From CAVQFC01 sp036497895 (GTDB lineage Bacteria; Acidobacteriota; Vicinamibacteria; Vicinamibacterales; CAVVIG01): a stretch of 64,000 bases of DNA. Position numbers and translations under genes: made by a program. The DNA lies in NCBI GenBank assembly GCA_036497895.1, contig DASXIR010000365.1, positions 1 to 64,000 on the forward strand, given 5' to 3'. Shown piece by piece: positions 24,403-34,028 of the stretch. Numbering within the stretch: the first letter of the stretch is position 1; every line of letters starts with the position of its first letter. The notes under the pieces are model-generated. The model was not told the DNA's origin. It made no database searches and was given only the letters and a program-made list of their open reading frames with translations.

Positions 24403-25347
24403 ATGTCCACGGATCTGGTCGTCATCTTCCGCACGCACTCCGACATCGAGGCACAGGTGGTCCGGGGATTGCTCGAGGCTCACGGCGTGATGTCGGTGAT
24501 CTCGTCGGACGTCCTGCGCTCGATTTTTCCGCTTTCGGTCGAGGGGCTCAGCGAGGTCCGGATTGCGGTGAGTGCCGGCGACGCGGAGGACGCGCAGCGC
24601 ATCATCGACAGCCATCGCACCGAACTCAAAAGCGGACAGGTGGTCCGGCTTCGCGACGAGTTCGACGGGCTGCAGCAGGCGATTGGCTATCGCTTCCGCG
24701 ATCGCGGCACGCTCGAACACGCGATGACGCACACTTCGCGCGCCAACGAGGACGTCAGCGGCGGCGTGCGCGACAACGAATCGCTCGAGTTTCTGGGCGA
24801 CGCGCTGCTCGGATTCGTGATCGCCGATGCGCTGTTCCGCGAGTTTCCGGAGTTCGACGAAGGAGAGAAGTCCAAGACCAAGGCGTCGCTGGTGTCCACG
24901 GCGACGCTGGCGCGGCAAGCCGAGCGTCTCAGTCTGGGCGAGCACCTCCTGCTCGGGCGCGGTGAAGAGAAAACCGGCGGCCGCCAGAAGCAGGCGCTGC
25001 TGGCCGACGGCTACGAAGCGCTGATCGCGGCGATTTACGTGGACGGCGGCATCGAGCACGCACGGGCCTTCATTCTCCGGGAATTTGCGGCAATGCTCGA
25101 GGTGGTCCGGCGGGATGGGGCCGGCGGTCAGGACTACAAGTCCGAGTTGCAGGAGCTGCTTCAGGCCCGCGACCGCGCGCTGCCCGAGTACCGGGTGGTA
25201 GCGACGGCCGGCCCCGATCATCGGAAGTCGTTCGAGATCGAAGTGACCGTGGCGGGGGAGCCTCTCGCCTCGGCAACCGGGCCGAGCAAGAAAGGAGCGG
25301 AGCAGGACGCGGCCCGCGCGGCGCTCGAGAAGCTGAAGAGCGCCTAG
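24403..25347 (+). CDS. rnc: Ribonuclease III with an N-terminal DUF2007-like domain
   Basis: 314 residues against 220-235 usual. Residues ~1-72 (VVIFRTHSDIEAQVVRGLLE ... VRIAVSAGDAEDAQRIIDSH) look like DUF2007, a small ferredoxin-like PII-type signalling domain normally on its own. From ~80 on it is a complete RNase III: IGYRFRDRGTLEHAMTHTS, signature NESLEFLGDALLG (~126-138), catalytic Asp/Glu in DGYEALIAAIYVD, then a dsRNA-binding domain (DYKSELQELLQ to the end). RNase III cuts double-stranded RNA in rRNA maturation. The reading frame is continuous with no clear internal Shine-Dalgarno, so a real fusion is likeliest. Co-transcribed with the SpoIIE phosphatase. Confidence 0.9.
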   Translation: MSTDLVVIFRTHSDIEAQVVRGLLEAHGVMSVISSDVLRSIFPLSVEGLSEVRIAVSAGDAEDAQRIIDSHRTELKSGQVVRLRDEFDGLQQAIGYRFRDRGTLEHAMTHTSRANEDVSGGVRDNESLEFLGDALLGFVIADALFREFPEFDEGEKSKTKASLVSTATLARQAERLSLGEHLLLGRGEEKTGGRQKQALLADGYEALIAAIYVDGGIEHARAFILREFAAMLEVVRRDGAGGQDYKSELQELLQARDRALPEYRVVATAGPDHRKSFEIEVTVAGEPLASATGPSKKGAEQDAARAALEKLKSA

Positions 25348-25399
25348 CGCGCCGGGCGCACGACGGGCGCGGAACTCTGTGCCGTCTCGCGCGCTGACG

Positions 25400-26572
25400 C
25401 TAATCGATCTCGATGATGCCCGAGGAGGGACCGCCCGCCATCGCGAACGCGGGCTCGGTGGTCGCGGGTGCGGGGCTTGGTGTCGGATCGGCCGCTGGCG
25501 GCAACCGCGGCAGTGCGTAGCGATGGACCTCGCGCGCGACATCGTCTTCGGCGGGCGCGGACGGACGGCAGTGGAGGCGCACCCAGACCCGCAGCAGCGG
25601 ATCGGTGAAGGTGTAGCGCTTCTGCCGCGAGGTCACCAGGTCCACGTCTTCGAGCCAGGACAGATAGTCCTTGGTCGAGCCGGGCGTTCGCCGCAAACGC
25701 TGCGAGATTTCGGTCAGCGTCAGTCCTTCTTCCTCGCCGAGGATCTCGAGAATCGCCTTCAGTGCGCCGTAGCCGCGGGCGCGGTGCAGGCGGAGCTCGT
25801 ACGAATAACCGCAGGTGGCGGCGAGCTTGCCGTGCGGCGAGAGCAGCGCCGAGAGTGCGCTGATCGCATCGCCGCTGCCGGGACCGCCGTGATCCCGCAG
25901 CGCGGCGAGCTCGTCGGCGATCGCCCGGACGTACATCGGCCGGCCATCGGCGAGGCTGAGGACCGTGCGCGACAGGAAATCCGCCTCGTGGGCATCCTCG
26001 GCCCCGGATCCGCCCGCGGTCAGCGGTCCGAGAATATCGAGGGTGTCCTCGGCCGTCAGCGACGGGATGTGCATCACCTCGAAACGCGCCGGACAGTCGC
26101 GGAGCAGCCGGAGCGTCCGGGCGGTGTAGCGGCTCGTGAGCACGAAACGGTTAGGACTCGCGGCGATGCTGTCGATGAAATCGCGCAGCACGCGACGCAG
26201 GCCGGGAAAGCTCTCGAAGGTCCGCAGTTCGTGGAACTCGTCGAGCAGGAAGGTCGCCGGCTCGCTGGCGGAGGTGCGGGCCCGGGTGAAAAATGCGAGC
26301 GCCGCGTCGAACGCGGCGCGGGCGTTGGCCGGCGGCGTATCGCTGACCGGGAACGGCGAAACCGCCGCGATCGCGTGCAGAAAACGTTCGGGCGTCGTCG
26401 CGGTGCGCTCGACGTCGATGAACTGCACCGAGGTGCGGCCGCGATCGCGCAGTTGCTGGAGCAGGGTGGTTCGCCCGCTGCCGCATCCGCCGAGCAGCAC
26501 CGGAATGCGCGAGGGCGAAGCCTCGTAAGCGGCCGCGACACGGCGAGCCAGGGCGGTACGCGGAGTCAGCAT
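25400..26572 (-). CDS. AAA/STAND-like ATPase with winged-helix region, degenerate Walker A
   Basis: 390 residues. P-loop-like LLGGCGSGRTTLL (residues 26-38) has Arg34 where the catalytic Lys belongs; Walker B is ATFLLDEFHEL (Asp111-Glu112), and a sensor-like VLTSRYTART follows. Residues ~255-330 resemble a winged helix (LTLTEISQRLRRTPGSTKDY, LSWLEDVDLVTSRQKRYTFT). The tail is Pro/Ala-rich. Similar proteins are predicted regulators or archaeal-type ATPases. The ATG lies inside the last codons of hutU (7-base overlap), so it is the third gene of the hut operon; a regulatory role in histidine use is possible but unproven. Confidence 0.65.
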   Translation of the reverse strand: MLTPRTALARRVAAAYEASPSRIPVLLGGCGSGRTTLLQQLRDRGRTSVQFIDVERTATTPERFLHAIAAVSPFPVSDTPPANARAAFDAALAFFTRARTSASEPATFLLDEFHELRTFESFPGLRRVLRDFIDSIAASPNRFVLTSRYTARTLRLLRDCPARFEVMHIPSLTAEDTLDILGPLTAGGSGAEDAHEADFLSRTVLSLADGRPMYVRAIADELAALRDHGGPGSGDAISALSALLSPHGKLAATCGYSYELRLHRARGYGALKAILEILGEEEGLTLTEISQRLRRTPGSTKDYLSWLEDVDLVTSRQKRYTFTDPLLRVWVRLHCRPSAPAEDDVAREVHRYALPRLPPAADPTPSPAPATTEPAFAMAGGPSSGIIEID

Positions 26573-28236
26573 TCGGGTCCCTCACGCATCGGGATGCGCA
26601 AACCTTCGCGTTCGGCGGTGGCAATGGCGCTGGCGTAGCCGGCGTCGGCGTGTCGCAGCACGCCGATGCCCGGATCGCACGACAGCACGCGTTCGAGTCG
26701 TTCGTCCGCGTCGGTGGTGCCGTCGGCGACGATCACCATGCCGGCGTGCAACGAGTAGCCGATGCCGACGCCGCCGCCGTGGTGCATCGACACCCAGGTG
26801 GCGCCGCTCGACGTATTCAACAGGGCATTCAGGACCGGCCAGTCGGCGATGGCATCGCTGCCGTCGCGCATGCCCTCGGTTTCGCGGTTGGGCGATGCCA
26901 CCGAACCGGTGTCGAGATGATCGCGGCCGATGACGATCGGCGCGTGCAGGCGGCCCTCGCGGACCAGTTCGTTGAGGCGCAAGCCGAACCGGGCGCGCTC
27001 ACCGTAACCGAGCCACAGGATGCGGGCCGGCAGTCCCTGGAACGGGACCCGCTCCTGGGCGAGGTGAATCCACCGCACCAGCGCTTCGTCGTGCGCGAAC
27101 ATCTCGAGTGCGGCTTCGTCGGTCACGTGGATGTCATCCGGGTCGCCGGACAACGCCACCCAGCGGAATGGTCCCTTGCCTTCACAGAAGAGTGGCCGGA
27201 TGTACTCGGGGACGAAACCGGGGATGTCGAATGCATTGCTGACGCCGGCCAGCCTGGCCTGGGCGCGGATGTTGTTGCCGTAGTCGAACACGATTGCGCC
27301 GCGCTGCCGCAATGTGAGCATCGCGCGCACATGATCCGCCATGGCCGCCATCGAGCGGGAAATATATTCGTCCGGCTGACGTTCGCGGAGCCGTCCGGCC
27401 TCGGCGAGCGGGATGCCGTTGGGCACATAGCCGTTGAGCGCGTCGTGCGCGGAGGTCTGGTCGGTGACGACGTCTGGAGTGACACCACGGGCGACGAGTT
27501 CAGGCAGCACGTCCGCGGCGTTGGCGCGCAGGCCGATCGAACGGCCGACACCGTCGCGCTTCCACGCGTCGACGCGTCGCAGCGCTTCGTCGAGGCTGTC
27601 GGTCGACTCGTCCAGATACTTGGTCGCCAGACGCTTCGCGATGCGTGCGGGATCCACCTCGATCACGAGCGCCGCGGCGCCGTTCATGACCGCCGCCAAC
27701 GGCTGGGCGCCGCCCATGCCACCGAGTCCGGCGGTGACGACGAGCCGGCCGGACAGGCTGCCGCCGAAGTGCTGACGGCCGACCGCGGCGAGCGTCTCGT
27801 AGGTGCCCTGCACGATGCCCTGGCTGCCGATGTAGATCCAGCTGCCGGCTGTCATCTGTCCGTACATCGTGAGGCCGCGGTGTTCGAGATCGCGGAAGGT
27901 TTCCCACGTGGCCCAGGCCGGCACCAGCATCGCGTTCGAGATCAGCACTCGCGGTGCGCCTGGGTGGGTCTGAAAGACGCCGACCGGTTTCCCCGATTGC
28001 ACCAGCAGCGTCTCATCATGTTCGAGTGTCGTCAGCACGCGCACGATGGCGTCGAACGATTCCCAGTTGCGCGCCGCCTTGCCCGAGCCGCCGTAGACGA
28101 CAAGGTCGTCGGGCCGCTCGGCAACGTCGGGGTCGAGATTGTTCATGAGCATCCGGAGCGCGGCTTCCTGCTGCCAGCCCTTGCAGGTCAGCGCGGTGCC
28201 CCGCGGCGATCGAATGATGCGAGTGGCGGTGGTCAT
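26566..28236 (-). CDS. hutU: Urocanate hydratase
   Basis: 556 residues, normal length. NAD-binding TAGLGGMGGAQPLA, active-site region DQTSAHDALNGYVP, and GGGVGIGYSLHAGMV and GDHLDTGSVASPNRET-type blocks are present. Converts urocanate to 4-imidazolone-5-propionate, second step of histidine breakdown. Downstream of hutH by 73 bases in which its own promoter appears to lie (28262-28290). HutI and HutG/HutF are not in the window. Confidence 0.97.
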   Translation of the reverse strand: MTTATRIIRSPRGTALTCKGWQQEAALRMLMNNLDPDVAERPDDLVVYGGSGKAARNWESFDAIVRVLTTLEHDETLLVQSGKPVGVFQTHPGAPRVLISNAMLVPAWATWETFRDLEHRGLTMYGQMTAGSWIYIGSQGIVQGTYETLAAVGRQHFGGSLSGRLVVTAGLGGMGGAQPLAAVMNGAAALVIEVDPARIAKRLATKYLDESTDSLDEALRRVDAWKRDGVGRSIGLRANAADVLPELVARGVTPDVVTDQTSAHDALNGYVPNGIPLAEAGRLRERQPDEYISRSMAAMADHVRAMLTLRQRGAIVFDYGNNIRAQARLAGVSNAFDIPGFVPEYIRPLFCEGKGPFRWVALSGDPDDIHVTDEAALEMFAHDEALVRWIHLAQERVPFQGLPARILWLGYGERARFGLRLNELVREGRLHAPIVIGRDHLDTGSVASPNRETEGMRDGSDAIADWPVLNALLNTSSGATWVSMHHGGGVGIGYSLHAGMVIVADGTTDADERLERVLSCDPGIGVLRHADAGYASAIATAEREGLRIPMREGPEC

Positions 28237-28261
28237 GAACGGATCGACGTCGAAAGACTAG

Positions 28262-28290
28262 ACCTTAAGAAGCGGCGCGAACGATGTCAA
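28262..28290 (-). promoter_or_regulatory. Probable internal promoter of hutU
   Basis: On the minus strand TTGACA (28290-28285), 17-base spacer, TAAGGT (28267-28262), ~26 bases before the hutU ATG. Just upstream is an unusually AT-rich tract with GAAAAATATTTC, a partial palindrome that might be an operator. The gap is far richer in A+T than its surroundings. Confidence 0.5.
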
Positions 28291-28309
28291 TTTGAAAATG
28301 AAATATTTT

Positions 28310-29908
28310 TCACTTGACTAGAACGGCGCACGAGGCTTGGAGCGCGCCGGATGCGATCAGCCGGGCGATCAGCTCGATGTCAGGAGCCGGCGAGCGGTCG
28401 TGGTCGAGCGTCGGCACCGACGATCGCACGAGCGCGTGGACGCCGGCGAGCGGCGGCGAGGTCTGCAGCGGCGCGAGCAGGTCGATGGCCTGGCACGCGC
28501 AGAGAATTTCGATCGCCACGACTTCGCGGGCGCGCGACACCGAGCAGTCCGCCTTCAGTGCGGCGGTCATGCTCATGCTGACGTGATCTTCCTTGTTCGC
28601 CGAAGTCGGAATGGTGTCGACGCCGGCCGGATGGGCCAGCGATTTCATCTCGGAGGCGATCGCCGCGGCGGTGACCTGCGCCATCATCAGGCCCGACTGC
28701 AAGCCGCCATCGCGGGTGAGAAAAGCCGGCAGCCCGCTGAGCGTCGGATCGACCAGCCGATCGGTACGGCGTTCGCTGATGGTCGCCAGCGGGACAATCG
28801 CCGCGGCCAGGAGATCGGCGGCGATGGCGATCGGCGCGCCGTGGAAGTTGCCGCCGGACACGATGTCGCCGCTGTCGGCGAACACCATCGGGTTGTCGGT
28901 CGCGCTGTTGATCTCGACCTCGAGCGTCTCGCGGACGAACCTCAACGCTTCGCGGACCGCACCGTGCACCTGGGCTGCGCAGCGGAGTGAATAGGCGTCC
29001 TGGACCTTGCCGCAGTGCTCGTGCGAGTGGTTGATGCCGCTGTTGCGCATCAGCGCTTCGATGTTGCTCGCTGAGAGTCGTTGCCCGGCGAACGGCCGTG
29101 CCGCGTGAATGCGCGCCTCGAACGGGTGGATTGATCCGCGCAGGGCGTCGATTGAGAGCGCGGCAGCGATATCGGCGGCTCGCGCCACCTGATCGGCGCC
29201 AGCCAGCGCCAGCGCGAGGACCGCGGTCGAGGGTTGCGTGCCGTTGATGAGCGCGAGCCCTTCCTTGGGTCCGAGCCGCACCGGCGTCAGCCGCGCCTTG
29301 CTCAATGCCTCGGATCCTGAAATGCACGACGTCGAACCCGGAACCCACGGAGTTCGACGCGCCTCGCCACCACTCTCTCCACGCCCTTCTCGATGCGAGT
29401 CCTCGTCGCTCTCAGCATCGGGCAGGGCCTCGCCCTCGCCGATGAGGACCAGCGCCAGATGGGCCAGTGGTGCGAGGTCGCAGCTCGCGCCCACTGATCC
29501 GCGTGACGGCACGCGTGGGTGAACGCCGGCGTTGAGCAGGGCGATCAGTGCCTCCAGTGTGGCGACACTGATCCCCGAGAACCCCTTGGCGAGGACGTTG
29601 GCGCGCAGCGCCATGGTCGCGCGCACGGTGCGCGCCGGCAGCGCGTCGCCGAGTCCGGCAGCGTGGCTGCGCAACAGATTTAGCTGCAGTGTTTCGAGCG
29701 CGTCCGGCGCGATCTTGACATCAGCGAACGAACCAAAGCCGGTGTTGATGCCGTAGGCCGGTTCGTCGCCTCCGGCCCGTTGCTCGACCACCCTCCGCGC
29801 GGCGGCCACGCGATCGCGAGCAGCGGCGGTGAGCGCGACCGGCTCACGGCGGTCGGCGATCGCCAGCAACTGTTCGAGCGTCAAAGTGGCGCCGTCTAGG
29901 AGAATCAT
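28310..29908 (-). CDS. hutH: Histidine ammonia-lyase (with in-frame insertion and ASC motif)
   Basis: 532 residues versus ~505-515 usual. Clear family blocks: EPAYGINTGFGSF, LLRSHAAGLGD, SVGASCDLAPLAHL, GPKEGLALINGTQ, NPMVFADSGDIVSGGNFHG, HPAGVDTIPTSANKEDHVSM. It deaminates histidine to urocanate using an MIO cofactor made from Ala-Ser-Gly; here residues 141-143 read Ala-Ser-Cys. Residues ~164-198 (DAESDEDSHREGRGES ...) are an extra, low-complexity, charged stretch between GEGEAL and EALSKARLTPV; its DNA carries a palindrome. First gene of the hutH-hutU-ATPase operon, divergent from purA. Confidence 0.95.
   Translation of the reverse strand: MILLDGATLTLEQLLAIADRREPVALTAAARDRVAAARRVVEQRAGGDEPAYGINTGFGSFADVKIAPDALETLQLNLLRSHAAGLGDALPARTVRATMALRANVLAKGFSGISVATLEALIALLNAGVHPRVPSRGSVGASCDLAPLAHLALVLIGEGEALPDAESDEDSHREGRGESGGEARRTPWVPGSTSCISGSEALSKARLTPVRLGPKEGLALINGTQPSTAVLALALAGADQVARAADIAAALSIDALRGSIHPFEARIHAARPFAGQRLSASNIEALMRNSGINHSHEHCGKVQDAYSLRCAAQVHGAVREALRFVRETLEVEINSATDNPMVFADSGDIVSGGNFHGAPIAIAADLLAAAIVPLATISERRTDRLVDPTLSGLPAFLTRDGGLQSGLMMAQVTAAAIASEMKSLAHPAGVDTIPTSANKEDHVSMSMTAALKADCSVSRAREVVAIEILCACQAIDLLAPLQTSPPLAGVHALVRSSVPTLDHDRSPAPDIELIARLIASGALQASCAVLVK
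29330..29359. repeat. Palindrome inside the extra segment of hutH
   Basis: CGTCGAAC (29330-29337) and GTTCGACG (29352-29359) flank a 14-base loop that contains the tandem GAACCC. It lies exactly in the ~35-codon insertion of hutH, so it may be the remnant of a REP-like insertion kept in frame. Confidence 0.5.
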
Positions 29909-29917
29909 GAACCGAAG

Positions 29918-29923
29918 TAGAAT
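29918..29923 (+). promoter_or_regulatory. -10 box (TAGAAT) for purA
   Basis: TAGAAT ends 8 bases before ATG 29932; the 23-base hutH-purA gap leaves no room for a longer leader. The overlapping minus-strand TAAGAT may serve hutH. Confidence 0.5.
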
Positions 29924-29931
29924 CTTAATCC

Positions 29932-31208
<1,277 letters not shown>

Positions 31209-31212
<4 letters not shown>

Positions 31213-31844
31213 TCCGGCGTGCGATTGCGCACGCAGTAGGAATCGACCGCTGACGTATCGGCGTCGATGAAGGCAATGCCCGACCGGTACACCGGCGCGC
31301 CTGACCGGGAGACCTCGAACTTGGTCCAGGCAACCGACGCCTGGAATTTGGCGTTGGTCACGTCATCGACCAGGCCAGCCGCCACCAGTTGATTCGGTCT
31401 CAGCATCGCCGGCGACAGCACCTGTGCGCCGACAGTAGAGAGGTCAACCAGCGGCGACGTCTTCCCTTCCACGATCATGTGCGCGTGCGCAGCCATCCTG
31501 AAGCGCGGCGCCCGCCTGGTGCCGCGCTGGTCGATGGATTGCGGCAGCGGCGCGAGCGGTACCACCCGGCTGAATCCACTGTCGTGCGCGAACACGCGAA
31601 TCTCCGCCTCGCGCAGCGACTGGTCGGCTTTGATTCGGTTGATGAGGGCGGTGCCGCGCGGGCTGACCGAGAAGAGCCGCTCGAGCACGATCACTCCCGG
31701 TCGCCGCTTCGCGATGGTGTCGAGCGCCCTCAGCGCTTCGTGATCAGAGAAAATGATCAGCTCGCCGCTCAATTCGCCGGCGCGCTCCTGCAGCGCCGGC
31801 AGCAGCTCGGCGGCACCAATCAGGACGGTACAGGGCTCGGACAC
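31209..31844 (-). CDS. PilZ-domain protein with an N-terminal receiver-like region
   Basis: 211 residues, GTG start. The C-terminal half is PilZ: basic RGTRRAPRFR (the RxxxR part) followed by DLSTVGAQVLSP, the DxSxxG part, which together bind cyclic di-GMP in this family. The N-terminal ~105 residues (CTVLIGAAELLPALQERAGE, RRPGVIVLERLFS, LREAEIRVFAHD) look like a response-regulator fold lacking the usual phosphoacceptor context (Glu in VLERL instead of Asp), so probably a pseudo-receiver. Follows signal peptidase I by 35 bases. Likely a c-di-GMP effector; target unknown. Confidence 0.75.
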
Positions 31845-31879
31845 AACCGCTCAATCTGCGAACGTGGTCGGGAAATGAG

Positions 31880-32527
31880 TTAGAAGATCCGCGCGTCCTG
31901 CAGCGGCCACCAGCGGACCTTCACCTTGCCGACGATGTACTTCTTCGGCACCGGTCCCCAGTGACGGCTGTCGGAGCTGTTGTTGCGATGATCGCCCATC
32001 ACGAAGTAGTAGCCCTGCTGCACCACCTGCGGGCCCCAATCGTCGTGGCTGCGGAATTCGGCGGAGACGTAGTCGTCGTGCAGCGGAATGTCGTTCACGG
32101 TGACGTGGCCGTCCACGATCCGCACGGTATCGCCTTCTTTCGCGATCACCCGCTTCACGAACATCTTCTCGGGATTCAGCGGGTAGTAGAGCATGACGAT
32201 GTCGCCCGGCCGCGGCTCGCCGATCTCGTAGACCAGCTTGTTGACGATGAGCCGGTCGTGATCCTCGAGCGTCGGCGCCATGCTCAAGCCATCGACGCGC
32301 GCAACCTGAAAGCCGAACGTCACGATCAGCACCGCGTACATGACCGCGACCGACAGCGACTGCAGGCCGGCCAGAATCTCCCGGCCCATCCATTTCCATT
32401 TCGCGAGCGCGTCGGGAGGCGGATCAGGTGCGACCGGGCCGTCGCCGATCGGTGGAGGTGTCAGCTGGAACGCATCGCCGGCCAGCTGCGGGTCTGAGGT
32501 CGCCGACTCGGATTCGAGTGGAGTCAC
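31880..32527 (-). CDS. lepB: Signal peptidase I
   Basis: About 215 residues from GTG 32527 (an alternative GTG is at 32545, and the open frame extends to 32653 into the opposing promoter). A Pro-rich cytoplasmic stretch, one membrane segment (LSVAVMYAVLIVTFGFQV), then box B with nucleophile Ser in DGLSMAPTL, box D with general-base Lys in FVKRVIAKEGDTV, and box E GDHRNNSSDSRHWG. It cleaves signal peptides of exported proteins. Precedes the PilZ gene in the same direction and is divergent from a beta-barrel protein. Confidence 0.93.
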   Translation of the reverse strand: MTPLESESATSDPQLAGDAFQLTPPPIGDGPVAPDPPPDALAKWKWMGREILAGLQSLSVAVMYAVLIVTFGFQVARVDGLSMAPTLEDHDRLIVNKLVYEIGEPRPGDIVMLYYPLNPEKMFVKRVIAKEGDTVRIVDGHVTVNDIPLHDDYVSAEFRSHDDWGPQVVQQGYYFVMGDHRNNSSDSRHWGPVPKKYIVGKVKVRWWPLQDARIF

Positions 32528-32676
32528 CGTTTGCCAGAATAACACGGACGGACCGTGCTCTGGTACTGGAGCCGGGTCGGTGCTATACTCGGATCCTCTC
32601 CTCGCTTTGCGGCGGGTCCCCAGCCTCCGCGACCAAGGTTTCTGAACGGCCATTCCCGTCTACGGAGGACGTATTG

Positions 32677-33342
32677 ATGATGCGCTTGTCCCGCCTTGCA
32701 ATGATTGCTCTTGTGATGTTGTCGTGCGCCCGCGCCGTATCCGCGCAGACGCCCGCCGCCGCGACCACCGAGGACCCGCCGTTCTATGGAGAGTTCGGCG
32801 GCGGCCCGACGTTTGGCCATCATTCGTCCGGCTACTACGGCGGTGAAGTGGGCTACCGGGTCTGGAACAATCTCAGCGTGGCGGTCGAAGTCGGACACAT
32901 GGGCAATATCGGAAGCCAGGACCTGGATGATCGCGCCGCGATCATTGCGAGCAGCGTCGGTGCCACGTTCGCCGCGGCGTATCAGGTGACCTATTACGAC
33001 TTCGGCGTTCGATACGCCTTCAACATGCCCGACCACTGGATCAAGCCCTACGCGTCGGTCGGGTTCGGCGCGGCCCACGTCACCGCGGTGACCGGCTTCA
33101 GCGTCAACGGCACGCCGGTCACGCCGGAGTCCATCGGCATCACCACGGGCAACGACCTCAACGGGACTGAAACCAAGGGTTTCATCATGATCGGCGGCGG
33201 CGCCACCGCGAAGTTCAAGGAGCGATATTTCGGCGACTTGAGCTTCCGTTACGGGCGCATTCTGCCTGATACCGCCGCCATCGACGGCGACACGGGTGTG
33301 AACACACTACGCCTGGAGTTCCAGGTCGGCGTCCGTTTCTAA
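32677..33342 (+). CDS. Outer-membrane beta-barrel protein (OmpW/opacity-like)
   Basis: About 221 residues: signal peptide (MIALVMLSCARAVSAQ), then alternating hydrophobic strands (YGGEVGYRVWNNLSVAVEVG, YQVTYYDFGVRYAF, IKPYASVGFGAAHV, FIMIGGGATAKFKER, TLRLEFQVGVRF) ending in a C-terminal Phe, a typical barrel-assembly signal. ATG 32677 has GGAGG 8 bases upstream. TATACT (32584-32589) may be its -10, giving a ~80-base leader. Structural porin-like role inferred. Confidence 0.75.
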   Translation: MMRLSRLAMIALVMLSCARAVSAQTPAAATTEDPPFYGEFGGGPTFGHHSSGYYGGEVGYRVWNNLSVAVEVGHMGNIGSQDLDDRAAIIASSVGATFAAAYQVTYYDFGVRYAFNMPDHWIKPYASVGFGAAHVTAVTGFSVNGTPVTPESIGITTGNDLNGTETKGFIMIGGGATAKFKERYFGDLSFRYGRILPDTAAIDGDTGVNTLRLEFQVGVRF

Positions 33343-34028
33343 GGCTTACCGGCGGGCCGGGCATCCAGCCGGCTCGTCACCCCCTCGCGCGCGCGTTCCT
33401 CCACCAGTTCCGCCTGCACGATGAACCGCTTCGGTGCGTGCCCCACAAACTCGAACGGATAGCAGGTCACCAGTGTCAGTGTTGGATCCCGGGTTGGATC
33501 CAGTACGTAGACATCGTCTGGCCCGACGATCGAGGTCTTGCTGATCCGATAGCGATAGACGCGATCGGCGGTCGTGAGCGAGAGCGGGTCGCCGACATGG
33601 ACGCGGCGGAGCGGTCGAAAGATGGTGTCGCGATGCCCGGCGATGCCGATGTTGCCGCCTTGTCCGGGCAGCGGCGTATCTTCGATGTGTCCCGCGCCGC
33701 GGCTCAGGGTACCGTCGTCACTACCTTCGAGCAGCGTCGCTGACAGCTGGACCGAGGGCGCCTCGAGGCGTCCCAGAAGCGTCCCCGGAGCAGGCGCGGC
33801 GGCAGAGGCTGAAGGCCGGGCGGAGCCGCCGCTCTCGTCTCCTGGCAATGGCCGCGCGCCGTCAGGCAAGGTCTGGGTCACGACCACCGGCGCCGATTCG
33901 GGCGCCGGAATCGCGACCTGATTGACGAAACGTGCTTCGGTCAGGACCACTGCACACCACACCGCGAGCACGACGCCCCCTGCGATCAATCCACGTTCGA
34001 CCCAGCGCATCCATCCGCTTTTCGTCAT
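33339..34028 (-). CDS. Class D-like sortase
   Basis: 229 residues: N-terminal membrane anchor (LIAGGVVLAVWCAVVLTEARF), Pro/Ala-rich linker (about 40-85), then the sortase barrel (LLGRLEAPSVQLSATLLEG). Catalytic His132 in GIAGHRDTIFR, Cys189 in TLVTCYPF and Arg201 in PKRFIV are all present. Sortases cleave LPXTG-type C-terminal signals between Thr and Gly and transfer the protein to an amine. Start ATG 34028 overlaps the VWA stop (ATGA). The gene two upstream ends in an LPRTG sorting signal, a probable substrate. Unusual in a Gram-negative genome. Confidence 0.9.
   Translation of the reverse strand: MTKSGWMRWVERGLIAGGVVLAVWCAVVLTEARFVNQVAIPAPESAPVVVTQTLPDGARPLPGDESGGSARPSASAAAPAPGTLLGRLEAPSVQLSATLLEGSDDGTLSRGAGHIEDTPLPGQGGNIGIAGHRDTIFRPLRRVHVGDPLSLTTADRVYRYRISKTSIVGPDDVYVLDPTRDPTLTLVTCYPFEFVGHAPKRFIVQAELVEERAREGVTSRLDARPAGKP

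Noticed and set aside
26650..28317. Plus-strand open frame of ~555 codons opposite hutU
   Set aside because: It is the antisense of a clearly conserved hutU; its translation is Arg/His-rich and without family motifs, an effect of GC-rich codon use.
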